Assembly (NCBI RefSeq): GCF_002261215.1
Contig: NZ_NEVS01000004.1
Location: 124,001 to 188,000 of the forward strand
DNA length: 64,000 nucleotides
Source: Bordetella genomosp. 11
Lineage (GTDB): Bacteria > Pseudomonadota > Gammaproteobacteria > Burkholderiales > Burkholderiaceae_B
Direction: 5' to 3'
In this document: in pieces, positions 10,221 through 19,301 of the stretch
Numbering within the stretch: the stretch's first letter is position 1
Layout: each line of letters begins with the position of its first letter
Program-made: the position numbers and the translations under genes
Notes under the pieces: model-generated
The model's input: only the letters and a program-made list of their open reading frames with translations
Told to the model about the DNA's origin: nothing
Databases searched by the model: none

Positions 10221-10766
10221 CTACGCCAGTTTTTCGACCCACGCGACATACCGGTCCACCCAACCCTGCAAAAAGGCGCGGGTGTCGGTATTCGCGATGG
10301 CGCCGTCGGCGTCGAAAAAGCCGTCTTTCATCTGCAGGAACACCTCGGGAAGCGTCAGCGCCATCGAGCCTTCCGCCGCCAGGATGTTGCGCAGATGCTG
10401 CTGGGCCAGCGCGGTGCCCGCATTGCTGGGCGAGATCCCGACGATGCCGCTGGGCTTGCCGGTCCAGACGTTCTGGCCGTAGGGGCGCGAGCCCCAGTCG
10501 ATGGCGTTCTTCAGCGCGGCCGGGATGGAGCGGTTGTGTTCCGGGGTGACGAACAACAAACCCTGCGATCGGCGAATCTGGTCCTTCAGCGCCAGGGGCG
10601 CGGCGGGCATGGCCTGGTCCAGATCCTGGTTGTATAAGGGCAGGTCCAGGTTGGCGTGGGTCAGCTTGAAATGCGGGGGCATCAGCTTTTCCATCGCGCG
10701 GGCCAGTTGCAGGTTGAACGAAGCCTTGCGCAGGCTGCCGACAAGGACGGTGATCTGGTAGTCCAT
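10221..10766 (-). CDS. NADPH-dependent FMN reductase (ChrR/azoreductase-like)
   Basis: 181 aa, full length for the family. A flavodoxin-like fold is indicated by LVGSLRKASFNLQLA near the N-terminus (FMN phosphate loop) and the signature PEHNRSIPAALKNAIDW around residues 75-90. Such enzymes reduce quinones, chromate or azo dyes with NAD(P)H. It is transcribed away from the sigma-54-preceded gene to its right. Confidence 0.88.
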   Translation of the reverse strand: MDYQITVLVGSLRKASFNLQLARAMEKLMPPHFKLTHANLDLPLYNQDLDQAMPAAPLALKDQIRRSQGLLFVTPEHNRSIPAALKNAIDWGSRPYGQNVWTGKPSGIVGISPSNAGTALAQQHLRNILAAEGSMALTLPEVFLQMKDGFFDADGAIANTDTRAFLQGWVDRYVAWVEKLA

Positions 10767-10865
10767 GGTTTTCGCTTCCTAGGCTTGGGTTGAAGAGGCA
10801 TGGCCAGTGTAGAGGCCGGGCGGGCGCCGGGCCGCAAACCGCGGTCCCGATGCCCGCTTTATTTG

Positions 10866-10882
10866 TGCACCGAGGCGGTGCA
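10866..10882. promoter_or_regulatory. Palindrome TGCACCG-agg-CGGTGCA (candidate activator site)
   Basis: A perfect 7+3+7 inverted repeat lies about 105 bp upstream of the sigma-54 promoter described next. That is the usual distance for an enhancer site of an RpoN-dependent activator. It lies about 100 bp upstream of the divergent FMN reductase start as well, so it could act on either gene. Confidence 0.45.
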
Positions 10883-10985
10883 TAACCCCAGGGTTTTCAC
10901 TAGGTCGGTGAATTGTGCAGTGCAAGATAGGCTCGGTCGATCCCGCTCGCTGCCATAGGCAAGGGGAGTTTATTGCGGCGCAAAA

Positions 10986-11002
10986 TTGGCACGCATATTG
11001 CT
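10986..11002 (+). promoter_or_regulatory. Consensus sigma-54 (-24/-12) promoter
   Basis: The sequence TTGGCACG-cata-TTGCT matches the RpoN consensus YTGGCACG-N4-TTGCW at every defined position. The expected start site is near 11013, about 39 bases before the ATG of the monooxygenase-fold gene, leaving room for its GAGGAG ribosome site. Confidence 0.7.
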
Positions 11003-11051
11003 CTTGAGATAACGCCAGTGCTGTATCTGGCTTGATCGAGGAGTAGTAGCC

Positions 11052-11633
11052 ATGTCCGCCCCCGCCGTTGCAATGCCGGCTCCCGTCACCATGCTGATCA
11101 CGCGACAGATCGCGCCGGAACGCTACAGCGATTTCCTGGCGTGGCTGCGCCAGGGGGAAATACTGGCTGCCGGCTTTCCTGGTTTCCTGGGTTCGGGCGT
11201 GCTGCAGCCGCCGGAAGGCGGAGACCAGTACCAGATCGTATTGCGCTTCCATGACGAACAGAGCCTGTCGCGCTGGGAGAACTCCCTGCCGCGACGGATG
11301 TGGCTGGAGCGCGGACGGGAGCTGGTGCGCGAAAGCCGCGTGCACCGGGCGACCGGGATGGACGCCTGGTTCGGCCCGCAAAAGAGCGCGCCGCCGCGCT
11401 GGAAGCAGGCCTTCAGCATCTGGGTGGTCTATTGCCCGTCGCTGCTGCTGTTCAACATTCTGTTCCAGGAGCAATTGGCGTCGCTCTCGCTGTTCTGGCG
11501 CGTGCTGGTGACGACGTCCACCATGAGTCCCATCCTGTCGTTTTTCCTGATCCCCTTCATCAGCCGTGTCCTGCATCGCTGGCTGCATCCGGGCACGGCG
11601 CGTCCTGCCGCGCGCAACGCGTTGAAAGCGTAA
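11052..11633 (+). CDS. Antibiotic-biosynthesis-monooxygenase (ABM) domain protein with C-terminal membrane helices
   Basis: 193 aa, ATG after GAGGAGTAGTAGCC. Residues of about 14-100 form an ABM alpha/beta barrel (TMLITRQIAPERYSDFLAWLR... GFLGSGVLQPP), followed by two hydrophobic helices at about 120-145 and 155-175. Proteins of this layout (ABM soluble domain tethered to the inner membrane) are widespread and unassigned. The gene lies behind a consensus sigma-54 promoter with a palindrome upstream, so expression probably depends on RpoN and an activator. Confidence 0.75.
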   Translation: MSAPAVAMPAPVTMLITRQIAPERYSDFLAWLRQGEILAAGFPGFLGSGVLQPPEGGDQYQIVLRFHDEQSLSRWENSLPRRMWLERGRELVRESRVHRATGMDAWFGPQKSAPPRWKQAFSIWVVYCPSLLLFNILFQEQLASLSLFWRVLVTTSTMSPILSFFLIPFISRVLHRWLHPGTARPAARNALKA

Positions 11634-11788
11634 AAGCGACCCGCTCCAGGATCCCGCGCCGCCGCGTCGCCGGCCTGCGCGGGATGCCGCCTCGGCGGCG
11701 CGGCAGGATAGGGCCATGCTCATCTGATAAAGTCCGGCAGGTTTTCGGCGGCGGTCGCCGCCTGCCAGGGATACACAGGAGCTACGGA

Positions 11789-12676
11789 ATGGTCACCAAC
11801 TTGTCCGGCCTCGGGGCCGTCCTCTCGCCCATGGTCGATATCGGCCTGCAGCTGATCTGGGGCGTGGTGATACTTGGGCTGGGCTGGTGGGCCGCCGGCC
11901 TGCTCGGCCGCTGGGTGCGCCGCCTGGCGCAGCGATCCGACCGGGTCGATCCCACGGTGGTGCCGATGTTCTGCACGACGGTGGTATGGTCGGTACGCAT
12001 CTTCACGGTGATAGCAGTGCTGGCGCAGTTCGGCGTGCAAACCGCCAGCATCATCGCGGTACTCGGCGCCGCCGGCCTGGCGGTCGGACTGGCCTTGCAG
12101 GGCACGCTGCAAAACATCGCGGCGGGGATCATGTTGCTGATGCTGCGGCCTATCCGCGCCGGCGAATATATCGCGCTGAGTTCCGGGAGCGAAGGCACCG
12201 TGGAGGAAGTCGGGCTGTTCCTGACGCGGCTGGTGCAGGGGGACGGCATTCACGTCACGTTGCCCAACAGTACGATCTGGAACGCCACCATCACCAACTA
12301 CAGCCGCAACGCGACGCGCCGTTTCGACATGGCGGTGGGCATCCGCTACGGCGACGACCTCGACCTTGCCATCGCCACGCTGCGCGACACGGTCAATGCC
12401 CACCCGCTGGCGCTGCAATCGCCCGCGCCGGACGTGCGGGTCTTCGAATACCGCGACAACGTCGTTGTCGTAAATACCCGGGTATGGGCGGAGACCGCGC
12501 GCTATTGGGAATTCCGCTGGGACCTGCTGCACAAGACCCGCCTGGCGCTGGACGCCGCCGGTTTGCGTCCGCCGGTGCCGGTGCGCGAAGTGACCTACGC
12601 GAATGTCGGCCAGGAAGCCGCGCCGGCGCAGCAGCCTGCCGTCAGTTCTGCTGCAGACGCGCCAGTTCGGCCTTGA
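11789..12676 (+). CDS. Small-conductance mechanosensitive ion channel (MscS family)
   Basis: 295 aa, similar to E. coli MscS. Three N-terminal membrane helices are seen, then the pore-lining helix with the Gly/Ala pattern GAAGLAVGLALQGTLQNIAAG, the beta domain, and a C-terminal domain with TLPNSTIWNATITNYSRN. It opens under membrane tension to release solutes. The ATG at 11789 gives the standard N-terminus, and longer open frame upstream is not conserved in character. The last 35 bp overlap the convergent IclR gene. Confidence 0.9.
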   Translation: MVTNLSGLGAVLSPMVDIGLQLIWGVVILGLGWWAAGLLGRWVRRLAQRSDRVDPTVVPMFCTTVVWSVRIFTVIAVLAQFGVQTASIIAVLGAAGLAVGLALQGTLQNIAAGIMLLMLRPIRAGEYIALSSGSEGTVEEVGLFLTRLVQGDGIHVTLPNSTIWNATITNYSRNATRRFDMAVGIRYGDDLDLAIATLRDTVNAHPLALQSPAPDVRVFEYRDNVVVVNTRVWAETARYWEFRWDLLHKTRLALDAAGLRPPVPVREVTYANVGQEAAPAQQPAVSSAADAPVRP

Positions 12677-13451
12677 TCCAGCCGGCGATTTCCCTTTGCC
12701 GTTGCGCCGGCATGCGGTCGATGATGGCGGTCACGCTGATGGCCAGCACCGGCAGCCCCTGCGCATCGAGCAGGGCGCATCCCACGCCCAACGCCCCGCG
12801 CACGGCATGATTGCCCACCACCGAATAGCCGCGCGCGCGGGTGTTCTCGATCAGGCGCAGCATTTCATGCGAGGTCATCCCGCCGTATTCGTCCAGGTGC
12901 GCGGCATTGCGGTCCACGATGCTGCGGGCTTCGTCGTCGGGAAGGGCGGCCAGTAGCGCCATGCCGCCGGAGCCCACTCCCAGCGGCTGGCGCTTGCCGG
13001 CATAGGTGGCAAGGATCTGGACCGGATAGCCGCCGATTTCGCGATGCAGGCTGACCGATTCGTCGCCCTCGCGCACCACGAGGAAGACGGCGTCGCCCGT
13101 CCGTTGCGCCAGCCGCCGCAGGGCCGGCAGCGTCTGCCGCAGCCTGGGATCGGCCTCCGGTACCCCCATTTCCTGCGTCAGTTGGGCGCGGTAGCGCTTG
13201 GTCCCCGGCACGGGCTGGGCCAGGCCGGCTTCCATCAACGCGGCCATCAACCGGTAGATCGTCGGACGCTGGATGCCGGTATAGCGCGCGAGGTCGGTGA
13301 CGCACAGTCCATCCGTGCCATGGTCGCGCAGCGCAGCCAGGACTTGCAGGCCGCGGCGCAAGGTGCGCGGCCCGGCGGCCTGGGGCGAGGCGTCTTCCGC
13401 GGCAGGCGCCAGGGGACGGCCGGCAGCGGGGGGGAGGGAAAGCTCAGGCAT
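12642..13451 (-). CDS. IclR-family transcriptional regulator
   Basis: 269 aa from the ATG of MPELSL. The winged-helix domain is at about 35-95 (LRRGLQVLAAL, LARYTGIQRPTIYRLMAALMEAGL) and the IclR effector domain follows (GSGGMALLAALPD, ARGYSVV, AISVTAII). IclR proteins usually control a divergent catabolic or transport gene. Here that is the Bug receptor gene 162 bp away, with three copies of a palindromic motif between. The 3' end overlaps mscS by 35 bp tail to tail. Confidence 0.88.
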   Translation of the reverse strand: MPELSLPPAAGRPLAPAAEDASPQAAGPRTLRRGLQVLAALRDHGTDGLCVTDLARYTGIQRPTIYRLMAALMEAGLAQPVPGTKRYRAQLTQEMGVPEADPRLRQTLPALRRLAQRTGDAVFLVVREGDESVSLHREIGGYPVQILATYAGKRQPLGVGSGGMALLAALPDDEARSIVDRNAAHLDEYGGMTSHEMLRLIENTRARGYSVVGNHAVRGALGVGCALLDAQGLPVLAISVTAIIDRMPAQRQREIAGWIKAELARLQQN

Positions 13452-13467
13452 AAAAGCAAAAATCAAA

Positions 13468-13597
13468 CGTCCGCGTGACGGACGAAATGGGCCATAGTTG
13501 TTGCAGCATGTTGCTCTAACGCGGACAATCCGCCCGAAAAACAATTCTAAGCGTCCACCACCCGGACGGCCTAATCGAAACGTCCATTACCTGGACA
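13468..13597. promoter_or_regulatory. Three copies of operator CGTCC-N7-GGAC(G/A)
   Basis: Copies lie at 13468-13484, 13552-13568 and 13581-13597, each with 5-bp arms and exactly seven bases between. The first is near the iclR start, and the third ends just before the GGAG of the Bug gene. An extra palindrome GCGGA-caa-TCCGC is at 13521-13533. The arrangement fits autoregulation by the divergent IclR protein plus control of the receptor gene. Confidence 0.6.
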
Positions 13598-13613
13598 CAT
13601 TGGAGTGAGACAG

Positions 13614-14600
13614 ATGAGTCAAAAGCTTGCCCTGTTCCGTCGTACCGCCGCCACGCTCGCGAGCGCGGCCGCCCTCTTTGCCGCCACCGCCCCCGCGCAG
13701 GCCGCCTACCCGGATAAGCCCGTGCGCATCGTTGTCGGCTTCAGCGCCGGCGGGACCACCGATGTGATCGCCCGCATTATGGCCAAGGAGCTGACGGAGT
13801 CGCTGCACCAGTCCTTCGTGATCGAAAACAAGCCCGGTGCCGGCAGCAATATCGGGACGGAATACGTCGCGCGCGCCACACCGGACGGCTACACCTTGTA
13901 CTTCGTCGCCGTCACCAGCGCCATCAACCAGACCCTGTATTCCAAGCTGAACTTCGATCTGGTGAAGGACTTCGCGCCCATCGCGCTGGCCGCCAAGGTG
14001 CCCAATGTGCTGGTGGTGAATCCGCAATTGCCGGTCAAGTCCGTCAAGGAACTGGTCGACTACGCCAAGGCCCATCCCGGCAAGCTGGCCTTCGCATCTT
14101 CCGGCAGCGGTACTTCCATCCACATGGCCGGCGAACTCTTCAAGCTGCAGGCCGGTGTCGATGTGCTGCACGTGCCCTACAAGGGCAGCGCGCCGGCACT
14201 CACCGACCTGATCGGCGGCCAGGTCCAGTTCATGTTCGACAACATGCCTTCATCGTGGCCCCACGTCCAATCCGGCAAGCTGCGCGCGCTGGCCGTGACG
14301 ACCAAGGAACGCTCGCCGACGGCGCCGAATCTGCCCACCATGGCGGAATCGGGGTTCCCCACCTTCGACGTCTCGTCGTGGTTCGGACTGATCGCGCCCA
14401 AGGGCACCCCCCCGGACGTGATCAAGACGCTGAACGCGGCGATGGTGAAGGCGCTGGACAAGCCTGAAGTGAAGGATGCATTCGACAAATTGGGCGCCGT
14501 GCCGTCCAAGACCACGCCGGAGCAGTTCGGCGAGTTCATCCAGTCGGAGGTCAAGACCTGGGCGACCGTGGTCAAGGCGTCGGGGGCGCGCGTCGACTGA
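13614..14600 (+). CDS. Bug-family periplasmic solute receptor (tripartite tricarboxylate transport type)
   Basis: 328 aa, ATG after TGGAGTGAG; a GTG nine bases earlier is less likely. A signal peptide ends near AQA-AYPDKPV. Bug hallmarks follow: PVRIVVGFSAGGTTDV, the beta-strand VIENKPGAGSNIG, and a C-terminal helical lobe. Such receptors bind small carboxylates for TctAB transporters or for signalling. No membrane subunits are nearby, so this is one of the orphan receptors common in Bordetella. Control is probably by the adjacent IclR protein. Confidence 0.9.
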   Translation: MSQKLALFRRTAATLASAAALFAATAPAQAAYPDKPVRIVVGFSAGGTTDVIARIMAKELTESLHQSFVIENKPGAGSNIGTEYVARATPDGYTLYFVAVTSAINQTLYSKLNFDLVKDFAPIALAAKVPNVLVVNPQLPVKSVKELVDYAKAHPGKLAFASSGSGTSIHMAGELFKLQAGVDVLHVPYKGSAPALTDLIGGQVQFMFDNMPSSWPHVQSGKLRALAVTTKERSPTAPNLPTMAESGFPTFDVSSWFGLIAPKGTPPDVIKTLNAAMVKALDKPEVKDAFDKLGAVPSKTTPEQFGEFIQSEVKTWATVVKASGARVD

Positions 14601-14657
14601 CAGGCGTTCCCTGCTGGCCGGCGGCGCCGCGCACGCGGCAGCCCCGGCGCGGCGGAA

Positions 14658-15461
14658 TCAGTCGCCGCGCCTGGCGCCGGCTGCCTTCAGCATGGCGGTA
14701 CACACCCCGCGCAGCATATCGACTTCATCCCGGGTCAGGGCGCTGCGGCTGAACAGGTGGCGCATGCGCGGCATCAGCTTCTTGGGATGTTTGGGATCCA
14801 GGAACTTCACGGCCACCAGGGCTTCTTCCCAATGCGTCAGCAGGGCGTGCACGGCTTCGACCGGCGCGGGCTCCGCCCCGGGATCGGGCGCCTGCGCCGT
14901 CGTGGCCGGCAGCAGGCTGCCTCCCTGCGCCGAGATCAAGGCATAGCGCAGCTCCCATGCCGCCAGCTGCAGGGCCTGCGCGACGTTCAGCGAACTGTAT
15001 TCGGGGTTGGCGGGGATATGGCAAATGCGGTGGCAGGCGGCGATCTGCGCATTGGTCAGCCCGGCCCGTTCCGTGCCCAGCACGATGGCCACGCTGCCGG
15101 CTTCGTGGCCGGCCAGGTGGCCGCGCGCCAGCTCCGCGGCCTGACGGATGTCGCAGGGCGGCGGCCCCAGGTCGCGCACCCGCGCCGTCAGCGCGAAGGC
15201 CAAAGTGACCGGCGCCAACGCGGATTCCAGCGTGTCGTGCACGGTGGCGGCGGCCAGCACGTCGCCGGCCCCGCTGGCCAGCGCCACCGCTTCCGGCTGC
15301 GCCACCATGTCTTCCAGCCGCGGCGCGACCAGCGCCAGGTCGGAAAAACCCATGGTTTTGATGGCCCGGGCGGCGCTGCCCACATTGCCCGGATGGCTGG
15401 GCTCGACCATCACGAAACGTACCCGCGCGAATGCCCGCTGGGGTGTTGATGCCTGAGTCAT
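14658..15461 (-). CDS. trmJ: tRNA (cytidine/uridine-32-2'-O)-methyltransferase
   Basis: 267 aa SPOUT-fold methyltransferase. The N-terminal motif VMVEPSHPGNVGSAARAIKTMG and the knot motifs VAIVLGTERAGLT and IPANPEYSSLNVAQA are those of TrmJ, which methylates position 32 of tRNA using SAM. A helical C-terminal extension (HWEEALVAVKFLDPKHPKKLMPRMRHLF) is also TrmJ-like. It is divergent from suhB with an 82-bp gap, the gene order seen in related genomes. Confidence 0.93.
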   Translation of the reverse strand: MTQASTPQRAFARVRFVMVEPSHPGNVGSAARAIKTMGFSDLALVAPRLEDMVAQPEAVALASGAGDVLAAATVHDTLESALAPVTLAFALTARVRDLGPPPCDIRQAAELARGHLAGHEAGSVAIVLGTERAGLTNAQIAACHRICHIPANPEYSSLNVAQALQLAAWELRYALISAQGGSLLPATTAQAPDPGAEPAPVEAVHALLTHWEEALVAVKFLDPKHPKKLMPRMRHLFSRSALTRDEVDMLRGVCTAMLKAAGARRGD

Positions 15462-15543
15462 TTAAAATGTCACGTTTGGCGCAGCGGAACCGGCCGTCCG
15501 GCAGGGCTTCCGACCGCGCATTAGCGGAATCGTACGGAATTTT

Positions 15544-16320
15544 ATGCACCCGATGCTCAACATCGCCATCAAGGCGGCCCGGCGTGCCGGCACCATCATC
15601 AATCGTGCCAGCCTCGACCTGGAAAGACTGAACGTGGCTCGAAAGGGGCCGCGGGATTATGTCACGGAAGTCGACCAGGCCGCCGAGACCTCCATCGTGG
15701 AAACGCTGCGCGCGGCCTACCCCGACCACGCCGTGGTGGGAGAGGAATACGGGTTGCAGGGCGACGAGCATGCTGAATTCCGCTGGATCATCGATCCCCT
15801 GGACGGCACCACCAATTTCATCCACGGCCTGCCCAACTATGCCGTATCGATCGCGCTGATGCAGCGCGGCCTGGCGGTGCAGGCGGTGATCTACGATCCC
15901 TCGCGCAACGAGATGTTCACCGCCAGCCGTGGCGGTGGCGCGTTCCTGAACGATCGCCGCGTCCGGGTCTCCGGCCGCACGCGATACCACGAGGCCTTGC
16001 TGGGCGCGCACTGGCCGGGCTCGGCCGGCCCGGACCAGGGGGGCGGCAAGTTCAAGCAGATGGCGCAGGGCAGCGCCGGCGTGCGCCGCATGGGCGCCAC
16101 CGTCCTGGACCTCGCCTACGTGGCCTGCGGCCGGCTGGACGGCTTCTGCGGTGTCGCGCTCAAGCCCTGGGACATGGCCGCGGGCAGCCTGCTGGTGCAA
16201 GAGGCCGGCGGCCTGGTGGCGGACTTCACCGGCGAGCAGGGCTGGCTGGAGTCGGGCAATGTCCTGGCCGCCAGTCCCAAGATCTTCACGCAGATGCTCG
16301 GCGTGCTCCAGGGGGCCTGA
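15544..16320 (+). CDS. suhB: Inositol-1-monophosphatase family protein SuhB
   Basis: 258 aa. The start MHPMLNIA matches E. coli SuhB closely and fixes the ATG. Metal-site motifs are DPLDGTTNFIHG (around residue 85) and WDMAAGSLLVQEAGG near the C-terminus. SuhB is a phosphatase and, in E. coli, an rRNA antitermination partner. Its promoter would lie in the 82-bp gap shared with trmJ. Confidence 0.93.
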   Translation: MHPMLNIAIKAARRAGTIINRASLDLERLNVARKGPRDYVTEVDQAAETSIVETLRAAYPDHAVVGEEYGLQGDEHAEFRWIIDPLDGTTNFIHGLPNYAVSIALMQRGLAVQAVIYDPSRNEMFTASRGGGAFLNDRRVRVSGRTRYHEALLGAHWPGSAGPDQGGGKFKQMAQGSAGVRRMGATVLDLAYVACGRLDGFCGVALKPWDMAAGSLLVQEAGGLVADFTGEQGWLESGNVLAASPKIFTQMLGVLQGA

Positions 16321-16698
16321 GCCCGCTCCCGAAGTGCCGCGCGCATCGTCTTCAGGCGCGACGCCGGCGGGCCGGCGGCGCTGGATCGGCGGCGTGCCCG
16401 GCCGGGGAAACCGTTCCGTGCGGCGCGTCGCGCGGTGATCCCTGAAAATGGTCAGACCCGTCGGGCCTGGCCTTGCGCGCGCGGGGCCAACTTGTGGGTA
16501 GGCCGGGGGAGAGGGGGCCGCGGGCACTCGGGCAGGGGGCCGATCGGGTCTGTGCACGTATTTCAGCGCCCGCGCGCCGAACTCGCCATCGCCCACAAGA
16601 ACTAAGGCGCGGACCGCTTGCCGGATCGGTTCTTGCGTGACCGGCGTGTTGCTACGTTTCCATGTACGATTACCGGTCCTTCACTGCTGGAGTTGCCA
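16321..16698. other. 378-bp gap between suhB and the terC-CBS gene, no gene seen
   Basis: No coding frame with sensible composition and no clear RNA structure was found. I looked for a manganese (yybP-ykoY) riboswitch, which often precedes TerC-type genes, and did not find its conserved core. Confidence 0.5.
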
Positions 16699-18288
16699 AT
16701 GGAGTGGCTGCTGGACCCCGCTGCCTGGGTCGGCTTGCTTACCCTCGTCATCCTCGAAATCGTTCTCGGGATCGACAACCTTATCTTCATAGCCATCCTG
16801 GCGGACAAGCTGCCGCCCGCGCAACGGGATCGCGCGCGCATCATGGGGCTGTCCATGGCGCTGGTCATGCGCCTGGTGCTGTTGTCCGTCATGTCCTGGC
16901 TGGTCACGCTGACCGAGCCGCTTTTTTCGTTGGGCCCGCTGCATCCCTCGGCACGCGACCTCATCTTGATGGTGGGCGGTTTCTTCCTGCTTTTCAAGGG
17001 GACCATGGAGCTGCACGAGCGCCTGGAAGGCGGGGTGCAGGTTACCTATGGGCCCCGCGTCTATGCCAGCTTCTGGGTGATCGTCACGCAAATCGTCGTG
17101 CTGGACGCCGTCTTCTCGCTGGACTCCATCATCACCGCCGTCGGCATGGTGGATCATCTGGGGGTGATGATGATGGCCGTCATCATCGCGATCGGCATCA
17201 TGCTGGTGGCCTCCAAGCCGCTGACACGCTTCGTCAACGCGCATCCCACGGTAGTGGTGCTGTGCCTGGGCTTCCTGTTGATGATCGGCTTTTCGCTGGT
17301 TGCAGAGGCCTTTGGCTTCAAGGTGCCCAAGGGCTATCTGTACGCCGCCATCGGTTTCTCGGTGCTGATCGAAGCATTGAACCAGGTGGCGCGGCGCAAT
17401 CTGCTCAAGCTGGACGCGCGGCGCCCGATGCGCGAACGCACCGCCGAAGGCGTGCTGCGCATGCTGGGCAAGCGTCCTCCCCAGCCCGCCATGGACGAGC
17501 CGGAGGCCGCGCAAACGCAGGAATACCAGGATGCGCCGGCCTTTGGCGTGGAGGAGCGCAACATGGTCAGCGGCGTGCTCACGCTGGCCGAGCGTTCCAT
17601 CCATTCCATCATGACGCCGCGCACGGACATCTCGTGGATCGATATCGAGGATGACGCGGCCACCATGCGCGCGCAGATCGAGGCCGCCCCGCACAGTTTC
17701 TTCCCGGTCTGCCGCGGCAGCCTGGACGAAGTCCTGGGCATCGGCCGCGCCAAGGAAATGATCGCCGACCTGATCACCGAAGGCAGCATACGCCGCAACC
17801 GCCTGCGCGATCCCATCATCGTCCACGAATCCATCGGCATCCTGCGCCTGATGGATACGCTCAAGCGGGCGCGCGGGCAGCTGGTGCTGGTGGCCGACGA
17901 GTTCGGCGCCATTGAAGGCCTGGTGACGCCCATGGACCTGTTCGAGGCCATCGCTGGCGAATTCCCGGACGAGGACGAGCTGCCGGACATCGTGCACGAG
18001 GGCGACGGCAAGTGGAAGATCGACGGCGCGGCGGATCTGCGGCATGTCGAGCAGGTGCTGGAAACCGACGGCCTGGTGGACGAGGCGCAGGATTACGCCA
18101 CACTGGCCGGCTATCTGCTGTCGCGCTTCGGCCATTTGCCGCAGCCCGGCGACAACTGCGAGTTCGTATCGCCGCATCAGCGCTACCGATTCGAAGTACT
18201 GCAATTGGACGGACGGCGTATAGCCTCCGTCGGGGTGGAGCGCCTACCCTTCGAGCTTTCGCCTGCCGACGAAGGCGCCACATCGTGA
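16699..18288 (+). CDS. TerC-family membrane protein fused to CBS and CorC/HlyC domains
   Basis: 529 aa. Residues 1-240 hold about seven membrane helices with the TerC metal motifs EIVLGIDN and [12 protein letters not shown] domains follow at about 305-430 ([44 protein letters not shown]). A transporter-associated CorC_HlyC domain is at about 440-520. Proteins of this build are tied to divalent metal efflux or homeostasis. The ATG at 16699 gives the proper first helix. uppP follows on the same strand 16 bp after. Confidence 0.88.
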   Translation: MEWLLDPAAWVGLLTLVILEIVLGIDNLIFIAILADKLPPAQRDRARIMGLSMALVMRLVLLSVMSWLVTLTEPLFSLGPLHPSARDLILMVGGFFLLFKGTMELHERLEGGVQVTYGPRVYASFWVIVTQIVVLDAVFSLDSIITAVGMVDHLGVMMMAVIIAIGIMLVASKPLTRFVNAHPTVVVLCLGFLLMIGFSLVAEAFGFKVPKGYLYAAIGFSVLIEALNQVARRNLLKLDARRPMRERTAEGVLRMLGKRPPQPAMDEPEAAQTQEYQDAPAFGVEERNMVSGVLTLAERSIHSIMTPRTDISWIDIEDDAATMRAQIEAAPHSFFPVCRGSLDEVLGIGRAKEMIADLITEGSIRRNRLRDPIIVHESIGILRLMDTLKRARGQLVLVADEFGAIEGLVTPMDLFEAIAGEFPDEDELPDIVHEGDGKWKIDGAADLRHVEQVLETDGLVDEAQDYATLAGYLLSRFGHLPQPGDNCEFVSPHQRYRFEVLQLDGRRIASVGVERLPFELSPADEGATS

Positions 18289-18304
18289 TTCTCCGAGCCG
18301 CATC

Positions 18305-19171
18305 GTGACCGACTACACCCTGTACCTGATCAAGGCCTTCTTCCTGGGCATCATCGAGGGCCTGACCGAGTTCATTCCCGTATCCAGTACCGGGCACCTC
18401 ATCCTCTTCGGCGATTGGATCAACTTCCAGTCGAGTTCCGCCAAGGTTTTCGAAGTGGTCATCCAGTTCGGGTCCATCCTGGCCGTCATGTGGATCTTCC
18501 GGGAGCGCCTGTGGCGGCTGATCCACGGCACCTTCACCGGTGTGCGCAGCGAAATGATGTTCACGCGCAATCTGTTGGTGGCTTTCCTGCCGGCGGCGGT
18601 CATCGGCGCGATCTTCATCCACGCCATCAAGAGTTTGTTCTACCACCCCGGCGTGGTGGCGGTCACCCTGGTCCTGGGCGGGCTGGTCATGCTCTATGTG
18701 GAACGCCACACGCATCGCACGCGTGGGGCGGCCGCCGGGGCAGGCGGGGACGACAGCGCATCCGAGGCGCACGCGACGGCGCACCGGCTGGAAGACATCT
18801 CCTGGAAGCAGGCGCTGGGCGTGGGGGTGGCGCAATGCCTGGCGATGGTCCCGGGCGTATCGCGTTCGGGTTCCACCATCATCGGCGGCATGATCGCCGG
18901 CATCCAGCGCAAGACGGCGACGGAGTTCTCTTTCTTCCTGGCCATGCCGACGATGCTGGGCGCCGCGGTGTACGACTCCTACCGCAACATGAGCGTCCTC
19001 AGCCAGCACGACGTCGTGGGCATTGCGGTGGGCTTTATCGCGGCCTTCCTGAGCGCGCTGGTCGTCGTCCGCGCCGTGCTGCGCTTCGTGGCCAATCACA
19101 CGTATCGCGTCTTCGCGTGGTATCGCATCGCGCTGGGCATCCTGGTCGCGGCGGTGCTGTTCGCCCACTGA
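18305..19171 (+). CDS. uppP: Undecaprenyl-diphosphate phosphatase
   Basis: 288 aa with a GTG start. Both active-site signatures are present: EGLTEFIPVSSTGH at residues 18-31 and PGVSRSGST in the second half, set among about eight membrane helices. The enzyme recycles the C55 lipid carrier of peptidoglycan and O-antigen synthesis and gives bacitracin resistance. A Gly/Ala-rich acidic loop (about residues 138-155) is a minor insertion. It ends at a strong bidirectional terminator. Confidence 0.94.
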   Translation: MTDYTLYLIKAFFLGIIEGLTEFIPVSSTGHLILFGDWINFQSSSAKVFEVVIQFGSILAVMWIFRERLWRLIHGTFTGVRSEMMFTRNLLVAFLPAAVIGAIFIHAIKSLFYHPGVVAVTLVLGGLVMLYVERHTHRTRGAAAGAGGDDSASEAHATAHRLEDISWKQALGVGVAQCLAMVPGVSRSGSTIIGGMIAGIQRKTATEFSFFLAMPTMLGAAVYDSYRNMSVLSQHDVVGIAVGFIAAFLSALVVVRAVLRFVANHTYRVFAWYRIALGILVAAVLFAH

Positions 19172-19235
19172 CGCGGCGAGCCGCCGCGACGGCCCGTGCG
19201 GCCGTCACGGCCGCTTTCGCCAGCGCCGCACGCGC

Positions 19236-19267
19236 AAAAAAAAACCGGGAGGGTTCCCGGTTTTTTT
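19236..19267. terminator. Bidirectional intrinsic terminator between uppP and lpxH
   Basis: CCGGGA-gggt-TCCCGG stem flanked by a run of A on the left and seven T on the right. It can stop transcription of both convergent units. Confidence 0.9.
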
Positions 19268-19301
19268 CGACGAGGCGGGCGGCTATGGCCGGCGGCGGTC
19301 A

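Noticed and set aside
16321..16698. Manganese riboswitch upstream of the TerC-type gene
   Set aside because: The conserved core of the yybP-ykoY class was not found.
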